Source of the DNA: Phycisphaerae bacterium
GTDB lineage: Bacteria > Planctomycetota > Phycisphaerae > UBA1845 > CAIVHJ01
Direction of reading: 5' to 3'
Assembly: GCA_022072405.1 (NCBI GenBank)
Contig: JAJVHX010000006.1
Span: forward strand, 62,001 to 126,000
DNA length: 64,000 nt
Shown here: positions 33,053 through 42,300 of the stretch, in pieces
How positions within the stretch are numbered: the stretch's first letter is position 1
How the letters are laid out: each line of letters starts with the position of its first letter
Notes under the pieces: generated by a model
Seen by the model: the letters and a program-made list of their open reading frames with translations, nothing else
The model's database searches: none
Told to the model about the DNA's origin: nothing
Made by a program: the position numbers and the translations under genes

Positions 33053-34366
33053 CTAAAACATGTTTTTCAATACTGAAAAATAGTCTGGAAAGCTCTTGGT
33101 GACGCAATCAGCGCCGTTGATCTCGATTCCGGCGACGCCCAGTCCCACCAGGGCGAAGGCCATGGCCAGGCGATGATCACCTTGAGCATTCAGCCGGCTG
33201 GTCCGCCACTGCCGGGGAGGATGGATTGTCAGCCCATCCTCGTGTTCGGAAATTTCGGCGCCCAGCAGCCGTAGTTCCCGTGCCAGATCACCGATTCGAT
33301 CCGATTCCTTATGGCGCAGGTGGGCGACGCCGCTGATCCGGGTAGGCCCGTCGGCGAACAGCGCCACCACCGCCAGCGTCGGCGCCACATCCGGAATATC
33401 TGCCAAATCCCACTGGCCGCCCGATAGTGATTGCTCCCGTGATCGGCGACAGGTGACACCCTCCGCAGTGGTTTCAATCGTGCAACCCATCTGCGTGAGA
33501 ATGCGGGCGAATTGAATGTCGCCCTGGCCCAGCGGGGTAGCCCAGTTAGCAGATTCGTGATCCGTTACGGATAACTGTGGGAGTGTTACACCGCCGCCGA
33601 CGATCGTTGCTGCTGCCAGAAAATAACTCGCTGCGCTGGCATCGGCTTCGATGGTGAAATCGCGGGCTTGATAGTTTTGCAGAGCGGGAATGATGATGCG
33701 GCGAAAATCTTCAGTGACCAGATCGACGCCGAACTCCGCCATGAGTTGCACGGTCAGGCGGATATAGGGTGTGCTCACTGCTGTACCGGTCACGGTTAGA
33801 AAAAGGTCCTGACGGGCGAACGGAGCAGCCAGCAGCAGCGCTGAAACAAACTGGCTCGATTGTGTGCCGTCGATCGAGACTTCACCGCCGCGCCACCCCC
33901 GCCCGCGAATCAGCAGCGGGGCGAATCCTTCCTGTTCCGTACATTCGATCACCACACCCAGCCGGCGGAGTACATCGATCAATGGTGCGATAGGCCGCTG
34001 GTGCAACCGCGTACTGCCCCGCAATTGGTATTCGCCCGTGGCGGTTGCACAGAGCGCGCTCATGAAGCGCAGCATCGTGCCGCTGTCGCCACATTCCAGC
34101 GGGGCGGTGGTATTTGGCCAGTGTCCCCCGCAGCCCCACACCCGCACTTCATGGCGCCCCGGTTCCTCCTCGATGCGAACTCCCAGCGCCCGCAATCCCG
34201 CCATCATCCGCTGGGTATCTTCGCACCAGTTGAAGTTGCTCAGCCGACTGGCGCCACTGGCCAGCGCCGCCATCACCAGCGCCCGATTGGTGATCGATTT
34301 CGATCCCGGCAGTTGAACTGTCGCATCATAAGGTTTGTCCCGGGGTGTGATCTGCACGGTGGCCAT
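33053..34366 (-). CDS. aroA: 3-phosphoshikimate 1-carboxyvinyltransferase (EPSP synthase)
   Basis: The 437-residue enzyme of the shikimate pathway transfers enolpyruvyl from PEP to shikimate 3-phosphate. It has the N-terminal LPGSKSITNRALVMAALA block, SSQFVSALLL, and the C-terminal HKESDRIGDLA and GDHRLAMAFALVGLG blocks. The length is normal for the family. No Shine-Dalgarno is evident before the ATG. It is flanked by the unrelated genes fliM and a small hypothetical, so its transcription unit cannot be assigned. Confidence 0.96.
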   Translation of the reverse strand: MATVQITPRDKPYDATVQLPGSKSITNRALVMAALASGASRLSNFNWCEDTQRMMAGLRALGVRIEEEPGRHEVRVWGCGGHWPNTTAPLECGDSGTMLRFMSALCATATGEYQLRGSTRLHQRPIAPLIDVLRRLGVVIECTEQEGFAPLLIRGRGWRGGEVSIDGTQSSQFVSALLLAAPFARQDLFLTVTGTAVSTPYIRLTVQLMAEFGVDLVTEDFRRIIIPALQNYQARDFTIEADASAASYFLAAATIVGGGVTLPQLSVTDHESANWATPLGQGDIQFARILTQMGCTIETTAEGVTCRRSREQSLSGGQWDLADIPDVAPTLAVVALFADGPTRISGVAHLRHKESDRIGDLARELRLLGAEISEHEDGLTIHPPRQWRTSRLNAQGDHRLAMAFALVGLGVAGIEINGADCVTKSFPDYFSVLKNMF

Positions 34367-34433
34367 TTGTCATCATCATAATGCATGATGGACGGGTGGC
34401 CCAGGTCTTCGATCCTGAGTCACCCCCAATTTT

Positions 34434-34524
34434 GGATACTGGTAAAATATGAAATTACTTTGCTTATTACACAACGAATACCGCTCCCTGACGGTCGCGG
34501 CTCGGTTAAACTTTACCAGTACCC
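34434..34524. repeat. Dispersed inverted-repeat element, family A copy 4
   Basis: GGATACTGGTAAAATATGA at the left pairs partly with TAAACTTTACCAGTACCC at the right (the central TACTGGTAAA is conserved). The CCGCTCCCTGACGGTCGCGG core is enclosed, in the reverse orientation relative to copies 2 and 3. Confidence 0.6.
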
Positions 34525-34635
34525 AATTTTGCGAGTATGAGTGTCGTGAAGGCCAATGTCCGCGGCTCTTTGAATTAGAGCATCAACACAAGAGTACGAT
34601 GATAATGATATAACAGCAGAAGCGTATCCTGGTCA

Positions 34636-34701
34636 CCGTAACCCAGCCGGGACCGATGCTTCGCGGTTAGGCCGCGAAGGCTCCTCCGGACTGGGTTACG
34701 G
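34636..34701. other. Two-stem structured element
   Basis: CCGTAACCCAG (34636-34646) pairs perfectly with CTGGGTTACGG (34691-34701). Inside it CTTCGCGG (34659-34666) pairs with CCGCGAAG (34672-34679). It lies just beyond the stop of the minus-strand small gene ending at 34723, with no T tract. It could be a repeat element, a protein-binding palindrome or a structured 3' end. Confidence 0.6.
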
Positions 34702-34722
34702 TTTGAACATCCCGGCGGGATT

Positions 34723-35004
34723 TCAACCGACATAGGTCAGTCGTAAGCGCTGGCGGATAGTCAACAGTCGCCGGACATGTTCATCATCGCCCTGGCTGAT
34801 CCAGTAGCGGATGCGTTGTTCGAGCAGGTCGATGGTTTCGACGGCGATGCGTTGCAGCATGGTGCCGGAATCAGCATTGGCAGCACTGACGGGGTGGCGG
34901 GCTTGGATCCGCTGCAGCCGTTCCCAGGCGAGCTGTCGTCGTTCATGTTTCGAGGTGCGGGGTTTACTGGCGGAGGCAGGGGGCAACGGTGCAATGGTCA
35001 ACAT
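34723..35004 (-). CDS. Small helical protein (hypothetical)
   Basis: The 93-residue product has an Ala/Pro-rich start and then two or three predicted helices rich in Arg, Gln and Leu (HERRQLAWERLQRI, IAVETIDLLEQRIRYW, HVRRLLTIRQRLRL). AAGGAG lies 7 bp before the ATG at 35004; a TTG two codons upstream is less likely. No domain, signal peptide or membrane segment is seen. The strong ribosome site is the main reason to accept it. Confidence 0.6.
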   Translation of the reverse strand: MLTIAPLPPASASKPRTSKHERRQLAWERLQRIQARHPVSAANADSGTMLQRIAVETIDLLEQRIRYWISQGDDEHVRRLLTIRQRLRLTYVG

Positions 35005-35422
35005 CTTCAATCTCCTTTTACCATCAGTACCGCGCTTACATAATCATTCGCCATTTTCCGGGTGAAATCCACAATTCTTTCCGGTCACGGGACGCGATTC
35101 TCTGCAAGCGCTTTGACAGCGGCCACTTCGCCGGGAAAATTTTTTTCATCAACATTTCGTGCGTTAGCGATGTAATTTCTGCATTTCTACTGGTGATGCG
35201 GCGGGCAGCCTGAGTGTGGAACCGTGGGGTGTGGGGCAGCCGATTATTCCACTTGGAGGTCACGTCGTCCGGTGGTCACCACGTGCAAAATATCCGTTGC
35301 CACTGTGCAGGAAGTATTGGCTGGCCTTTCGTCTGCCGGTTGGCCGATAATTATTCAGTGTGCCCTGAAGAAACCGGCGCGGGTTTCACCGGTGCACCAA
35401 TCCCGACACCGGAGCACAAGCC
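35005..35422. other. Gene-free stretch between divergent genes
   Basis: About 420 bp with no open frame I can support and no terminator or repeat family member. It separates a minus-strand small gene from the plus-strand pilT unit and should therefore contain divergent promoters. A GCCGATAA box at 35343-35350 is the only motif noticed, without a convincing partner box. Confidence 0.4.
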
Positions 35423-36169
35423 ATGTCCACTGCCACTTCACTCTGGTCCCGCATCGGTCACTGGATCAAACCGACGGGTGAACGTATGCAAACACCCCAC
35501 CTGGCGGAGCTGGATTATGATCTCACTGCCACGGAGCCAGACGGCGAAGTCGCCGGCACCCCGGTTCGCCCCACGCGCCATCTTTTGCCCTGGCGCCGCC
35601 AGGAAGAGACGTTGCAACAGCTCCGGCGCGGATATGATGAGGTGCTGAATCTGGTGGGTTCGATTTCGCAGCATCTGGCTTCGCAGGATCAGCGCGGTGC
35701 CCAACTGGTGCAACTGCTGGACCGGCTCCAGCACCAGTTTGAAGAGCTGCCGACCGCCGCCCGCCAGACCAGCAGCGCCGTTGCTCAATTGGCCCTGCAG
35801 GCGGAAGCCCACACCCGCCACACCCAGGCGATGGCGACCGCGCTGGGTGATTTACCGCGCGCCGCCGCCGCCCAGACAGAAATGCTCGGGGTCATTTCTG
35901 CACAATTACAATCTTCCAATCTAGCCACCCAGCAACTGGGCCAGCAATTGGAATTGCTCAGCCGAGCGGTTAAAATAGTGCATGACTCCGGCGCTGAGCA
36001 GATCCGCACCCTGCAATCGATGCAAACGCTCGGCCTGCGGCAGTCGGAACAGCTGGTCGATGCCCTCACGCGACACCATCAGCACTACCGCATTCTGCTG
36101 ATGATCACCCTGGGACTCGCGGCCATCTCCGCCGGTAGCACACTGGTTGGGCTGTTCACGGCGGGTTGA
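35423..36169 (+). CDS. Coiled-coil protein with C-terminal membrane anchor (hypothetical)
   Basis: The 248-residue product has a short basic N-terminal part, a central helical region rich in Gln, Leu and Ala (about residues 60-215) with the heptad-like character of a long coiled coil, and one hydrophobic helix at the end (ILLMITLGLAAISAGSTLVGLF) followed by a few residues. It would be a cytoplasmic rod anchored by its tail. It lies 65 bp upstream of pilT with GGAG before its ATG, so the two are probably cotranscribed. A role in twitching or pilus control is inference from context only. Confidence 0.65.
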   Translation: MSTATSLWSRIGHWIKPTGERMQTPHLAELDYDLTATEPDGEVAGTPVRPTRHLLPWRRQEETLQQLRRGYDEVLNLVGSISQHLASQDQRGAQLVQLLDRLQHQFEELPTAARQTSSAVAQLALQAEAHTRHTQAMATALGDLPRAAAAQTEMLGVISAQLQSSNLATQQLGQQLELLSRAVKIVHDSGAEQIRTLQSMQTLGLRQSEQLVDALTRHHQHYRILLMITLGLAAISAGSTLVGLFTAG

Positions 36170-36234
36170 TGGATTGACCCCCTCGTCATTTCCTGAACGG
36201 ATTCTCTACTCGGCGCAGTGCCTGGGGAGGCTAT

Positions 36235-37422
36235 ATGTCTACGGTCCCTTCGTTTACCAACGGTCCGGCCAAGGATGCCACCAAACGCATCCCGCCTGAA
36301 CAATTCATGCAACAGTTGCTCAATGGCATGGCCCAGTTCGATGCCTCTGACCTGCACCTCAAAGTGGGATTTCAACCCTACTATCGCGTGGCGGGCACAC
36401 TGCGCAAGATCGACGCCGGCCTGCTCGATTCTTCTGAATACGTCGAAGCCATGCTGAACCCTCTGGTGCCCCGTTCCCGCCGCCATGAATATGAAGAGCG
36501 CGGCGACCTCGATTTTTCCTGGCATGGTCCGGATGGTTCGCGTTATCGCGTCAACGTTTTTCGGGCTTCGGGGGATATGCACTCAGCCATTCGCCGCGTG
36601 AAAGGCAAAATTCCCGATTTTGAGGAATTACGTCTGCCGGCGATCTATCGCAAGCTGATCGAGCAGACCCATGACGGGTTGGTGCTGGTCACCGGGGTGA
36701 CTGGTTCGGGCAAGAGCAGCACGCTGGCAGCGATGATTGAATACATCAACGCCACACGCCAGGAACACATCATCACCATCGAAGACCCGATCGAGTTTGT
36801 CTTCCGTCCGCGCAAGAGCATTGTCTCGCAGCGGGAGATCGGTATCGATATTCCCAACTATGGCGAAGCCCTGCGCTATGTCGTCCGGCAGGATCCGGAT
36901 GTGATTTTCATCGGCGAAATGCGTGACAAGGAAACGGTGCTGGCTGCCTTACAAGCGGCGGAAACCGGCCACCTGGTCATGGGGTCACTGCACACCACGG
37001 ACTGTATGCAGGCGTTTTCCCGTATTCTCGAATTCTTCCCGCAGGTGGAGCACAGCTTCATTCGATCGACCCTGGCCAACAGTCTGGCTGGTATCTGCTG
37101 CCAGCGGCTGATCCCGACCATCGATACCAAGATCGGCCGAGCCCCCGCTACGGAAGTATTGCTCAACAACCCCACGGTGCGTGAAAAAATCCGCGAAGGT
37201 GGTGAAGCGGATGTTCCGGCGATTATCGAAGGTTCCACCGGTGAAGGCATGCGCAACTTCACCATGTCGCTGGCGGAGATGATCGAGGGGGAAGTGATCT
37301 ATTACGATACCGCCATGGAATACGCCCCCAACCGTGAAGCCCTTGCCAGCAAGACGCGCGGTATTAAGGTGGCCCAGACCTCATTGGTAGGCCGCCTCAA
37401 GGGACGGACCAGTAAATACTAG
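36235..37422 (+). CDS. pilT: PilT-family type IV pilus retraction ATPase
   Basis: The 395-residue hexameric ATPase has Walker A GVTGSGKSS at 154-162, the Asp box with IEDPIEFVF, Walker B VIFIGEMRD at 223-231, and the His box LVMGSLHTTD at 247-256. PilT drives pilus retraction at the inner membrane. GGGGAGG is directly upstream of the ATG. The usual C-terminal AIRNLIREGK-like motif region is present in altered form (NPTVREKIREGG), then a longer tail. Pseudopilin genes are scattered in the window, but no pilB, pilC or pilQ is in view. Confidence 0.93.
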   Translation: MSTVPSFTNGPAKDATKRIPPEQFMQQLLNGMAQFDASDLHLKVGFQPYYRVAGTLRKIDAGLLDSSEYVEAMLNPLVPRSRRHEYEERGDLDFSWHGPDGSRYRVNVFRASGDMHSAIRRVKGKIPDFEELRLPAIYRKLIEQTHDGLVLVTGVTGSGKSSTLAAMIEYINATRQEHIITIEDPIEFVFRPRKSIVSQREIGIDIPNYGEALRYVVRQDPDVIFIGEMRDKETVLAALQAAETGHLVMGSLHTTDCMQAFSRILEFFPQVEHSFIRSTLANSLAGICCQRLIPTIDTKIGRAPATEVLLNNPTVREKIREGGEADVPAIIEGSTGEGMRNFTMSLAEMIEGEVIYYDTAMEYAPNREALASKTRGIKVAQTSLVGRLKGRTSKY

Positions 37423-37490
37423 AGCAGTTTCAACAGGAGTGTTGCGGCTGACCTCCGAGTCCGCCGTCGCTGTCGTGAAAGGATCGATCG

Positions 37491-37700
37491 ATGACCCCCA
37501 CAGATGCACATCCTTCTGATAACCCTGTGGCGCTGCCCGAAGGAATGACTCTGCAGCAATGGTATGCCGGTCTGGCGATGAATGGCATTCTTTCCGGCTA
37601 CGATATGGTCAAACCTGATTCCTGGCTGCCCAAGCCGGAAATAGTGGCGGAATATGCCGTGAAGATCGCCGAGACGCTCTGCAAACTGCAGGAACGCTGA
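37491..37700 (+). CDS. Small helical protein with MTLxxWYA motif (hypothetical)
   Basis: The 69-residue product has the pattern GMTLQQWYAGLAMNGIL... IVAEYAVKIAETLCKLQER. It resembles the short MTLRDYFAAxA...AYxIADAML proteins often carried by prophages and mobile regions. AAAGGATC lies 8 bp upstream of the ATG. It follows pilT by 68 bp on the same strand. Its role is unknown, and no other phage gene is nearby, so it may be a domesticated relic. Confidence 0.6.
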   Translation: MTPTDAHPSDNPVALPEGMTLQQWYAGLAMNGILSGYDMVKPDSWLPKPEIVAEYAVKIAETLCKLQER

Positions 37701-37715
37701 TTGATTGCCTTGACT

Positions 37716-37871
37716 AGAGTGGATTTGTGATCATCGTTCCGCGGTATGGGGAATGCGTGTGCCACGGCTCTGTGAGCCGTGAGAGATAGCAGCTATTCAC
37801 CACGGTTGACACCTCTCTGACACACCCCGAAAGATCTCTATCGAGCGGACCCATAAAATTCAAACCGCTCT
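37716..37871. repeat. Dispersed inverted-repeat element, family C copy 3
   Basis: AGAGTGGATTTGTGATC at the left and ATTCAAACCGCTCT at the right bracket an ATCGTTCCGCGGTATGGGG segment, the GTGCCACGGCTCTGTGAGCCGTG hairpin and a GAGCGGACCCATAAAA tail. All of these match the copy at 8597-8754. Confidence 0.6.
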
Positions 37872-37933
37872 GTAAGCGTTTTCAAAATTACATAAATGGG
37901 CGCCGCACGGGTCAAAAAGCCTGTGGTTTGTGC

Positions 37934-38671
37934 TTAAGGTTGGCTGGTGCTGAAGGCGTTCCCGGCCGTTTCAGCAGCACTGGTTAATTCGGCCAGCAGA
38001 TCCGCGCCCAGCATTTGTCGCAAGCCCAGCAGCAGGATCACCAGCCCGACCATCACCGCCGCCAAAGTAACCAGCCGCAACGGACCTTCGTGATGCGGTG
38101 GAATTTCCAGGGTATGTTCGTAGGCCTGGGGGAAAAGGCGACGGAGCTGGGTCTGCTCCACACCCGGCAGGCGGTTGGCCAACTCCCGCACCAGCCGCTC
38201 CAGTTCCTGGGGTTGCCCGGCATATTTGCCGGCGAATCCGAAGCGCAGGCTGAGATAAAATACGGTCAGCAATTCCACCAGCCGCGCTCCTTCGGCGCTG
38301 CGGCCGCTCCGCGCCGCATCAGCACGTTGCAGCACGCTCTGCAGATCATCATAAAAATAAACCCCGCGCATGCGTTGCGGGTGGCCCAATAATTCCGCTT
38401 CCAGCGTCCGGCCGGCCCACCAGCCGCGATACTCCCAGTTCGTTTCGCAGCACACTTCATCCAGCAGATAGATCAGCGCCCGCCGGGCGATCGCCCAGTC
38501 ACCGCTCAGGGCGGATTGCCCCTCCGCCTGCAATGCCAGATCATGCAGTAGCTGCACCAGTTCGCTGCGCAGGGCTTCACCGGTGACGGGTTGGCCGCGC
38601 TGCACCTGGCGTAAAAACCGCGCCACCACGAGGAATACCGGTGTCGCCAGTTTGTTCAATTCGCCCGCCAT
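37934..38671 (-). CDS. tssL: TssL/DotU-family type VI secretion membrane-complex protein
   Basis: The 245-residue protein has an all-helical cytoplasmic domain with the DotU signature (RALIYLLDEVCCETNWEYRGWW followed by LEAELLGHPQRMRGVYFYDDLQ, then LLTVFYLSLRFGFAGKY) and one C-terminal membrane helix (VTLAAVMVGLVILLLGL). In type VI systems TssL joins TssM and TssJ in the envelope-spanning complex; IcmH/DotU does so in type IVB systems. No TssL peptidoglycan-binding extension is present. AGGAAGG precedes the ATG. It is the last gene of the unit 39305-37934. No tssM, tssJ or sheath gene is in the window. Confidence 0.8.
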   Translation of the reverse strand: MAGELNKLATPVFLVVARFLRQVQRGQPVTGEALRSELVQLLHDLALQAEGQSALSGDWAIARRALIYLLDEVCCETNWEYRGWWAGRTLEAELLGHPQRMRGVYFYDDLQSVLQRADAARSGRSAEGARLVELLTVFYLSLRFGFAGKYAGQPQELERLVRELANRLPGVEQTQLRRLFPQAYEHTLEIPPHHEGPLRLVTLAAVMVGLVILLLGLRQMLGADLLAELTSAAETAGNAFSTSQP

Positions 38672-38696
38672 GAAACCTTCCTGTTACTGATCCGTG

Positions 38697-39305
38697 TCAA
38701 CTGCTCGAACTCCCGCCCCCCAGCGCGGTATAGGCTTCGAGGGTTTTCTGGGCCTGGGTGGATTTCATCTGGTCGCTTTGGCGGAGCGGCAGTTCATGCC
38801 GGATAATCATCTGGAAGTACTGCCAGAAAGCCACCTCTTCGCTGGACCAGCGTTTTTTCTCTACCGGCCAAGTGGTCGGATTGAGCGCCTCAGCCAGTTG
38901 CTGCGAGCTTTGTTCGCAGGTGCTGTGAATCCCCGCCACCATCGCCGCCCACCAGCGCAACAGTAGCTGGCTGTATTGCTGTACGCGGTTCAGACGCGTA
39001 TTGCCCGGCTTGAGCACCGCCGCCACGGTATCCTGTATATTGAGCAGCCCCTGCCGCTGCAGAGTTTCTGCCATGCTTTTCAACGAGCTGTTATTCTTAC
39101 TCAATATCATCAGCTCAGAGAGGATGGTTCGATCCAGACGGGACAGCAGCTCGACCAGCACTTTTACGACTTGAGCCAGTTTTTCTGCTGTTTCGGGCGA
39201 AGCGGTGAGACCGGCCAGATCAGGATGCACCTCCGCCAAAATGCTCCCCAGCGAGTTTCCCCGGGCAGAATCGTTGTTAGCGGCTGAATTGGCGGCGTCC
39301 ATCAC
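38697..39305 (-). CDS. TagH/ImpI C-terminal-like protein without FHA domain (tentative)
   Basis: The 202-residue product is helical. Its second half (VVAGIHSTCEQSSQQLAEALNP... RWSSEEVAFWQYFQMIIRHEL... QKTLEAYTALG) follows the layout of the C-terminal domain of TagH/ImpI, the FHA protein of type VI secretion clusters: a helix before a conserved Pro, a W/F-x2-Y block, then an AY end. The FHA domain itself is missing. It lies 25 bp upstream of the tssL-like gene on the same strand, which supports the link. The similarity is by eye and may be coincidental. Confidence 0.5.
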   Translation of the reverse strand: MMDAANSAANNDSARGNSLGSILAEVHPDLAGLTASPETAEKLAQVVKVLVELLSRLDRTILSELMILSKNNSSLKSMAETLQRQGLLNIQDTVAAVLKPGNTRLNRVQQYSQLLLRWWAAMVAGIHSTCEQSSQQLAEALNPTTWPVEKKRWSSEEVAFWQYFQMIIRHELPLRQSDQMKSTQAQKTLEAYTALGGGSSSS

Positions 39306-39396
39306 GATTAACCATCCATCCAGATCCAGAATTGATACGCCCGTGTGTTATGCTTATACGCATTCACGACCGACTGCCAAGATACTCCATGCCGGC

Positions 39397-42300
39397 CTAC
39401 TTTTCCATCTTCTCGCGGATGAGCGCAATCGCAGCCGGTGGCAGCGTGACCGGCTGACACCAGCGGAAGCCGATGGTGCCATACTTCAGTTGTCGCTGGA
39501 TCGCGCGGGAAGTGGGCGCGATCACGCGCGGACCTTCCAGATCGTACCAGCAGCCGCCCATGATCAGGGGAGTAGAATCCGCTGGATCGGGCTGGCAGAA
39601 TTCCCACACCCCGCCGAAGAAATGGGCTGATCCGGGCTGTTCGGTTGTCTCATCCACAGCTGCGGCCGCCCGCAGCCACTCCGCACGGGTTGGTAGCCGC
39701 CCGCCGAACTGCTGAGCGAGAGCAAGAGCTTCATCATAACTGAGTCCCACGACCTGTTCCTGCGGAGTGGCGCCCACCAGCTCCTTCCATAGCTCCCAGG
39801 GACGGTCCGCTCGCCGCCAATACTTCAACACATCCGCGACCGTGACTTCCTGCTCCTGGACATATAACAATGGGTCGCTGTCCGACAGCGGTTTGATCAG
39901 GCGGAAGGTCATCGCGCTACCGGTCAGGCGCAGCCGCCTCGGCCAGCCGGCCAACCGCTCTTCCTCCAGTGGTTCAAATCGGTTGCTGATCTGGTCCACC
40001 GCGTCGAACCACTGTATGAGTGTAGTACGTTCCTCATTGTTCAGATCTCGTCCCGCCTGGGCGCGAAATTCAACAGTCAGCTCACCGGCGGAGGACCAGG
40101 ACAGATTCGTCAAACGCTGTACCCAGTTCTGATAGGCCAGCCCCTGTACGAGCCACAAGGGATCACTGGTACGATCCCATTCCAGCGTGGTACCGCGCAC
40201 CATGAATCCCAGCCGTTTGACGCCGTAGCGGGTGGCGACTTCCGACGTTACTCCCTGCGGAATCAATTCCACGATCAGTCGATCCGCCATTTCAGCATCT
40301 TCGCGCAATTGCCAATTGATGGAAATTTTTTCCTGCTGGAAGCGCGCCAACATGGCTTCGATCTCGTCGCTCCGCCGAGCCGTACCGGGAAACAGTTGCA
40401 GATAATCGGCGGCCTGCGCTGCGTTCCAGCTGGCTTGCAGCCGCTGCAATAGTTGCTGACCCTGTTGTTGGCGGAGTAACGGTGCCGGAGCGGTAGGCCA
40501 ATCGAGCGTCAATCCCTGACGCACTCCCCATTCCGTTTCGGGGGCCAGCTCCAGAGGCAAAGCTCCGATGGTGTATTCCTGTTCGTTGAGTATCCCCGGT
40601 TGATAGGCAATCGTGGCGGTTAAGGAACCGCTTCCGGTATTCAAGGGACCATATTGCAGCTCTGCACTGCGACACTGCTGCACCCACGCCAAAGTCGTCG
40701 GCAAGCTGGTGGTTGATCCCTGGCCGAGCAAATCGGTGAGGCGTACTTCATCGTGAGCGAGAAAAGCGGTGCGAATATCTGCGAGAGTCTGCTGCATGCA
40801 CCACTCGCGATGTTCCAGCGGTTCATCGGCGGGGTTCAGCTCCACACGCAACAGACGACATGCACCAGCTTCCGCACACTCATATCGCCAGATCATCGCC
40901 CAGGGCAGATCGTTGATCAGTTTCCCGTTGGTATCGCTTACCCGTACTTCGGTGGAGACGGCTGTTTCGCCCGGCAGCGGTTTGAATGGTCCCAGTTCTA
41001 TTTTTTTCCGTTGGGCCTGAAATCCCAGATACCCCAGTGTATTGATGGGCGTCGGTGTATCGCTGCCCGTGAGCAGCGCAGCCACGGCTTGTCGCGCAGC
41101 GGCGCCGGAGGTGGCCTGATTGAAGGTCTGGCGGACCCGACCCATCAGTTCAATGACGGCGGGTGAAAGTTGGGCTAATGCCAGTTGGTCAATTCGCGCA
41201 CTCAGAATCGCCGGCCACTGTTCGGCGGGGGGTTCCGTGAACTGCAGTTGAGTGGTTTGCTGGCTTCGAGTGAAGCGAATCGTTTGCAGCGGATCACCAA
41301 AACGCACCACCGCCTGGCCGGTCCGCCGCCAGAAATCGCTATAGGCGATATCATTCACGGCAAAGCGTTGCTGGCCGGAGACGCGTTGCAGACCAGTGAG
41401 CAGTCGATCAAGCTGGGCGTCATCACCGGTGGCCGACCAGGCCTGCAGCCAGGCTTTCCCCGATTGTTTCTGCCAACTCTCATTGAGGGCCTCAGTCAAT
41501 CGGGCCAATTCCCGGCGTACCCATTGATCCTGCCGACTGCGCTGCCACTGAATCACTCCGCTGGTGATCGCTCCCGCCAAAAGTAACAGTCCCAGTGAAG
41601 CCGCCACCGCGTGTCGCCGCCACCAGGCGGTCCAGCGGGCCCGCGCGGCCTGCAGCTGCTGTTCGACCTGCGCCTGCCGCCGCTCTGTGGCTTCACGTTC
41701 TTCGCGCAAGCGGAGCTGTTCCTGCAGATATTGCTGGCGAGCCGCTTCTTCCGAAGTCGTAGCGGAAGCAGCGGGGGTGGGGGTGCTATGAGTTTCGATG
41801 GTGGCAGCGGGACGTTGTGGTGCGGCTGGAGTCTCGGCTGCTTCCAGTCGGCAGTTCTGCAGTGCCGTCAGCATTTCCTGAAAACTGGCATAACGCAGTT
41901 CACGTTCACTGCGCAGACCTTTGTAGATAATGTTGGATAATTCGACCGGCACGCCGGGCAGTTTTTTATGCGGCGGTACCGGCACTTCCACCAGTATCTG
42001 ATAGCGGCAATCTTCCGCATCATCCCGAATGGCCCCGAAGGGATGCTTGCCGCAGGCCAGCTCATAGAGCAGGACCGCCACCGCGAAGAGATCGACACCC
42101 TCGTCGATTCGACGGGGATCGTTCCAGCGTTCCGGAGCCACCCAGCTGGCGAATTGTTCGATCAGCGAAGCATTGTCGGCAGGGATTAGCGGTTGGATCA
42201 GTTCCGCCACACCCAGGTCGAGTATGCGCAGATGACCCTGCTCATCGAGCACGACATTCCCTCCGCTCAGGCTGCCGTGCCGGGCCTGCGGTGTGAGGCC

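Noticed and set aside
35343-35350. GCCGATAA as the -10 box of a flagellar (FliA) promoter
   Set aside because: No TAAAGTTT-like box at the needed 11-bp distance, and the gene downstream is not flagellar.
37491-37700. Prophage remnant around the MTLxxWYA small gene
   Set aside because: No integrase, attachment-site duplication at the tRNA, or other phage gene is near; only a single small protein resembles phage-borne ones.
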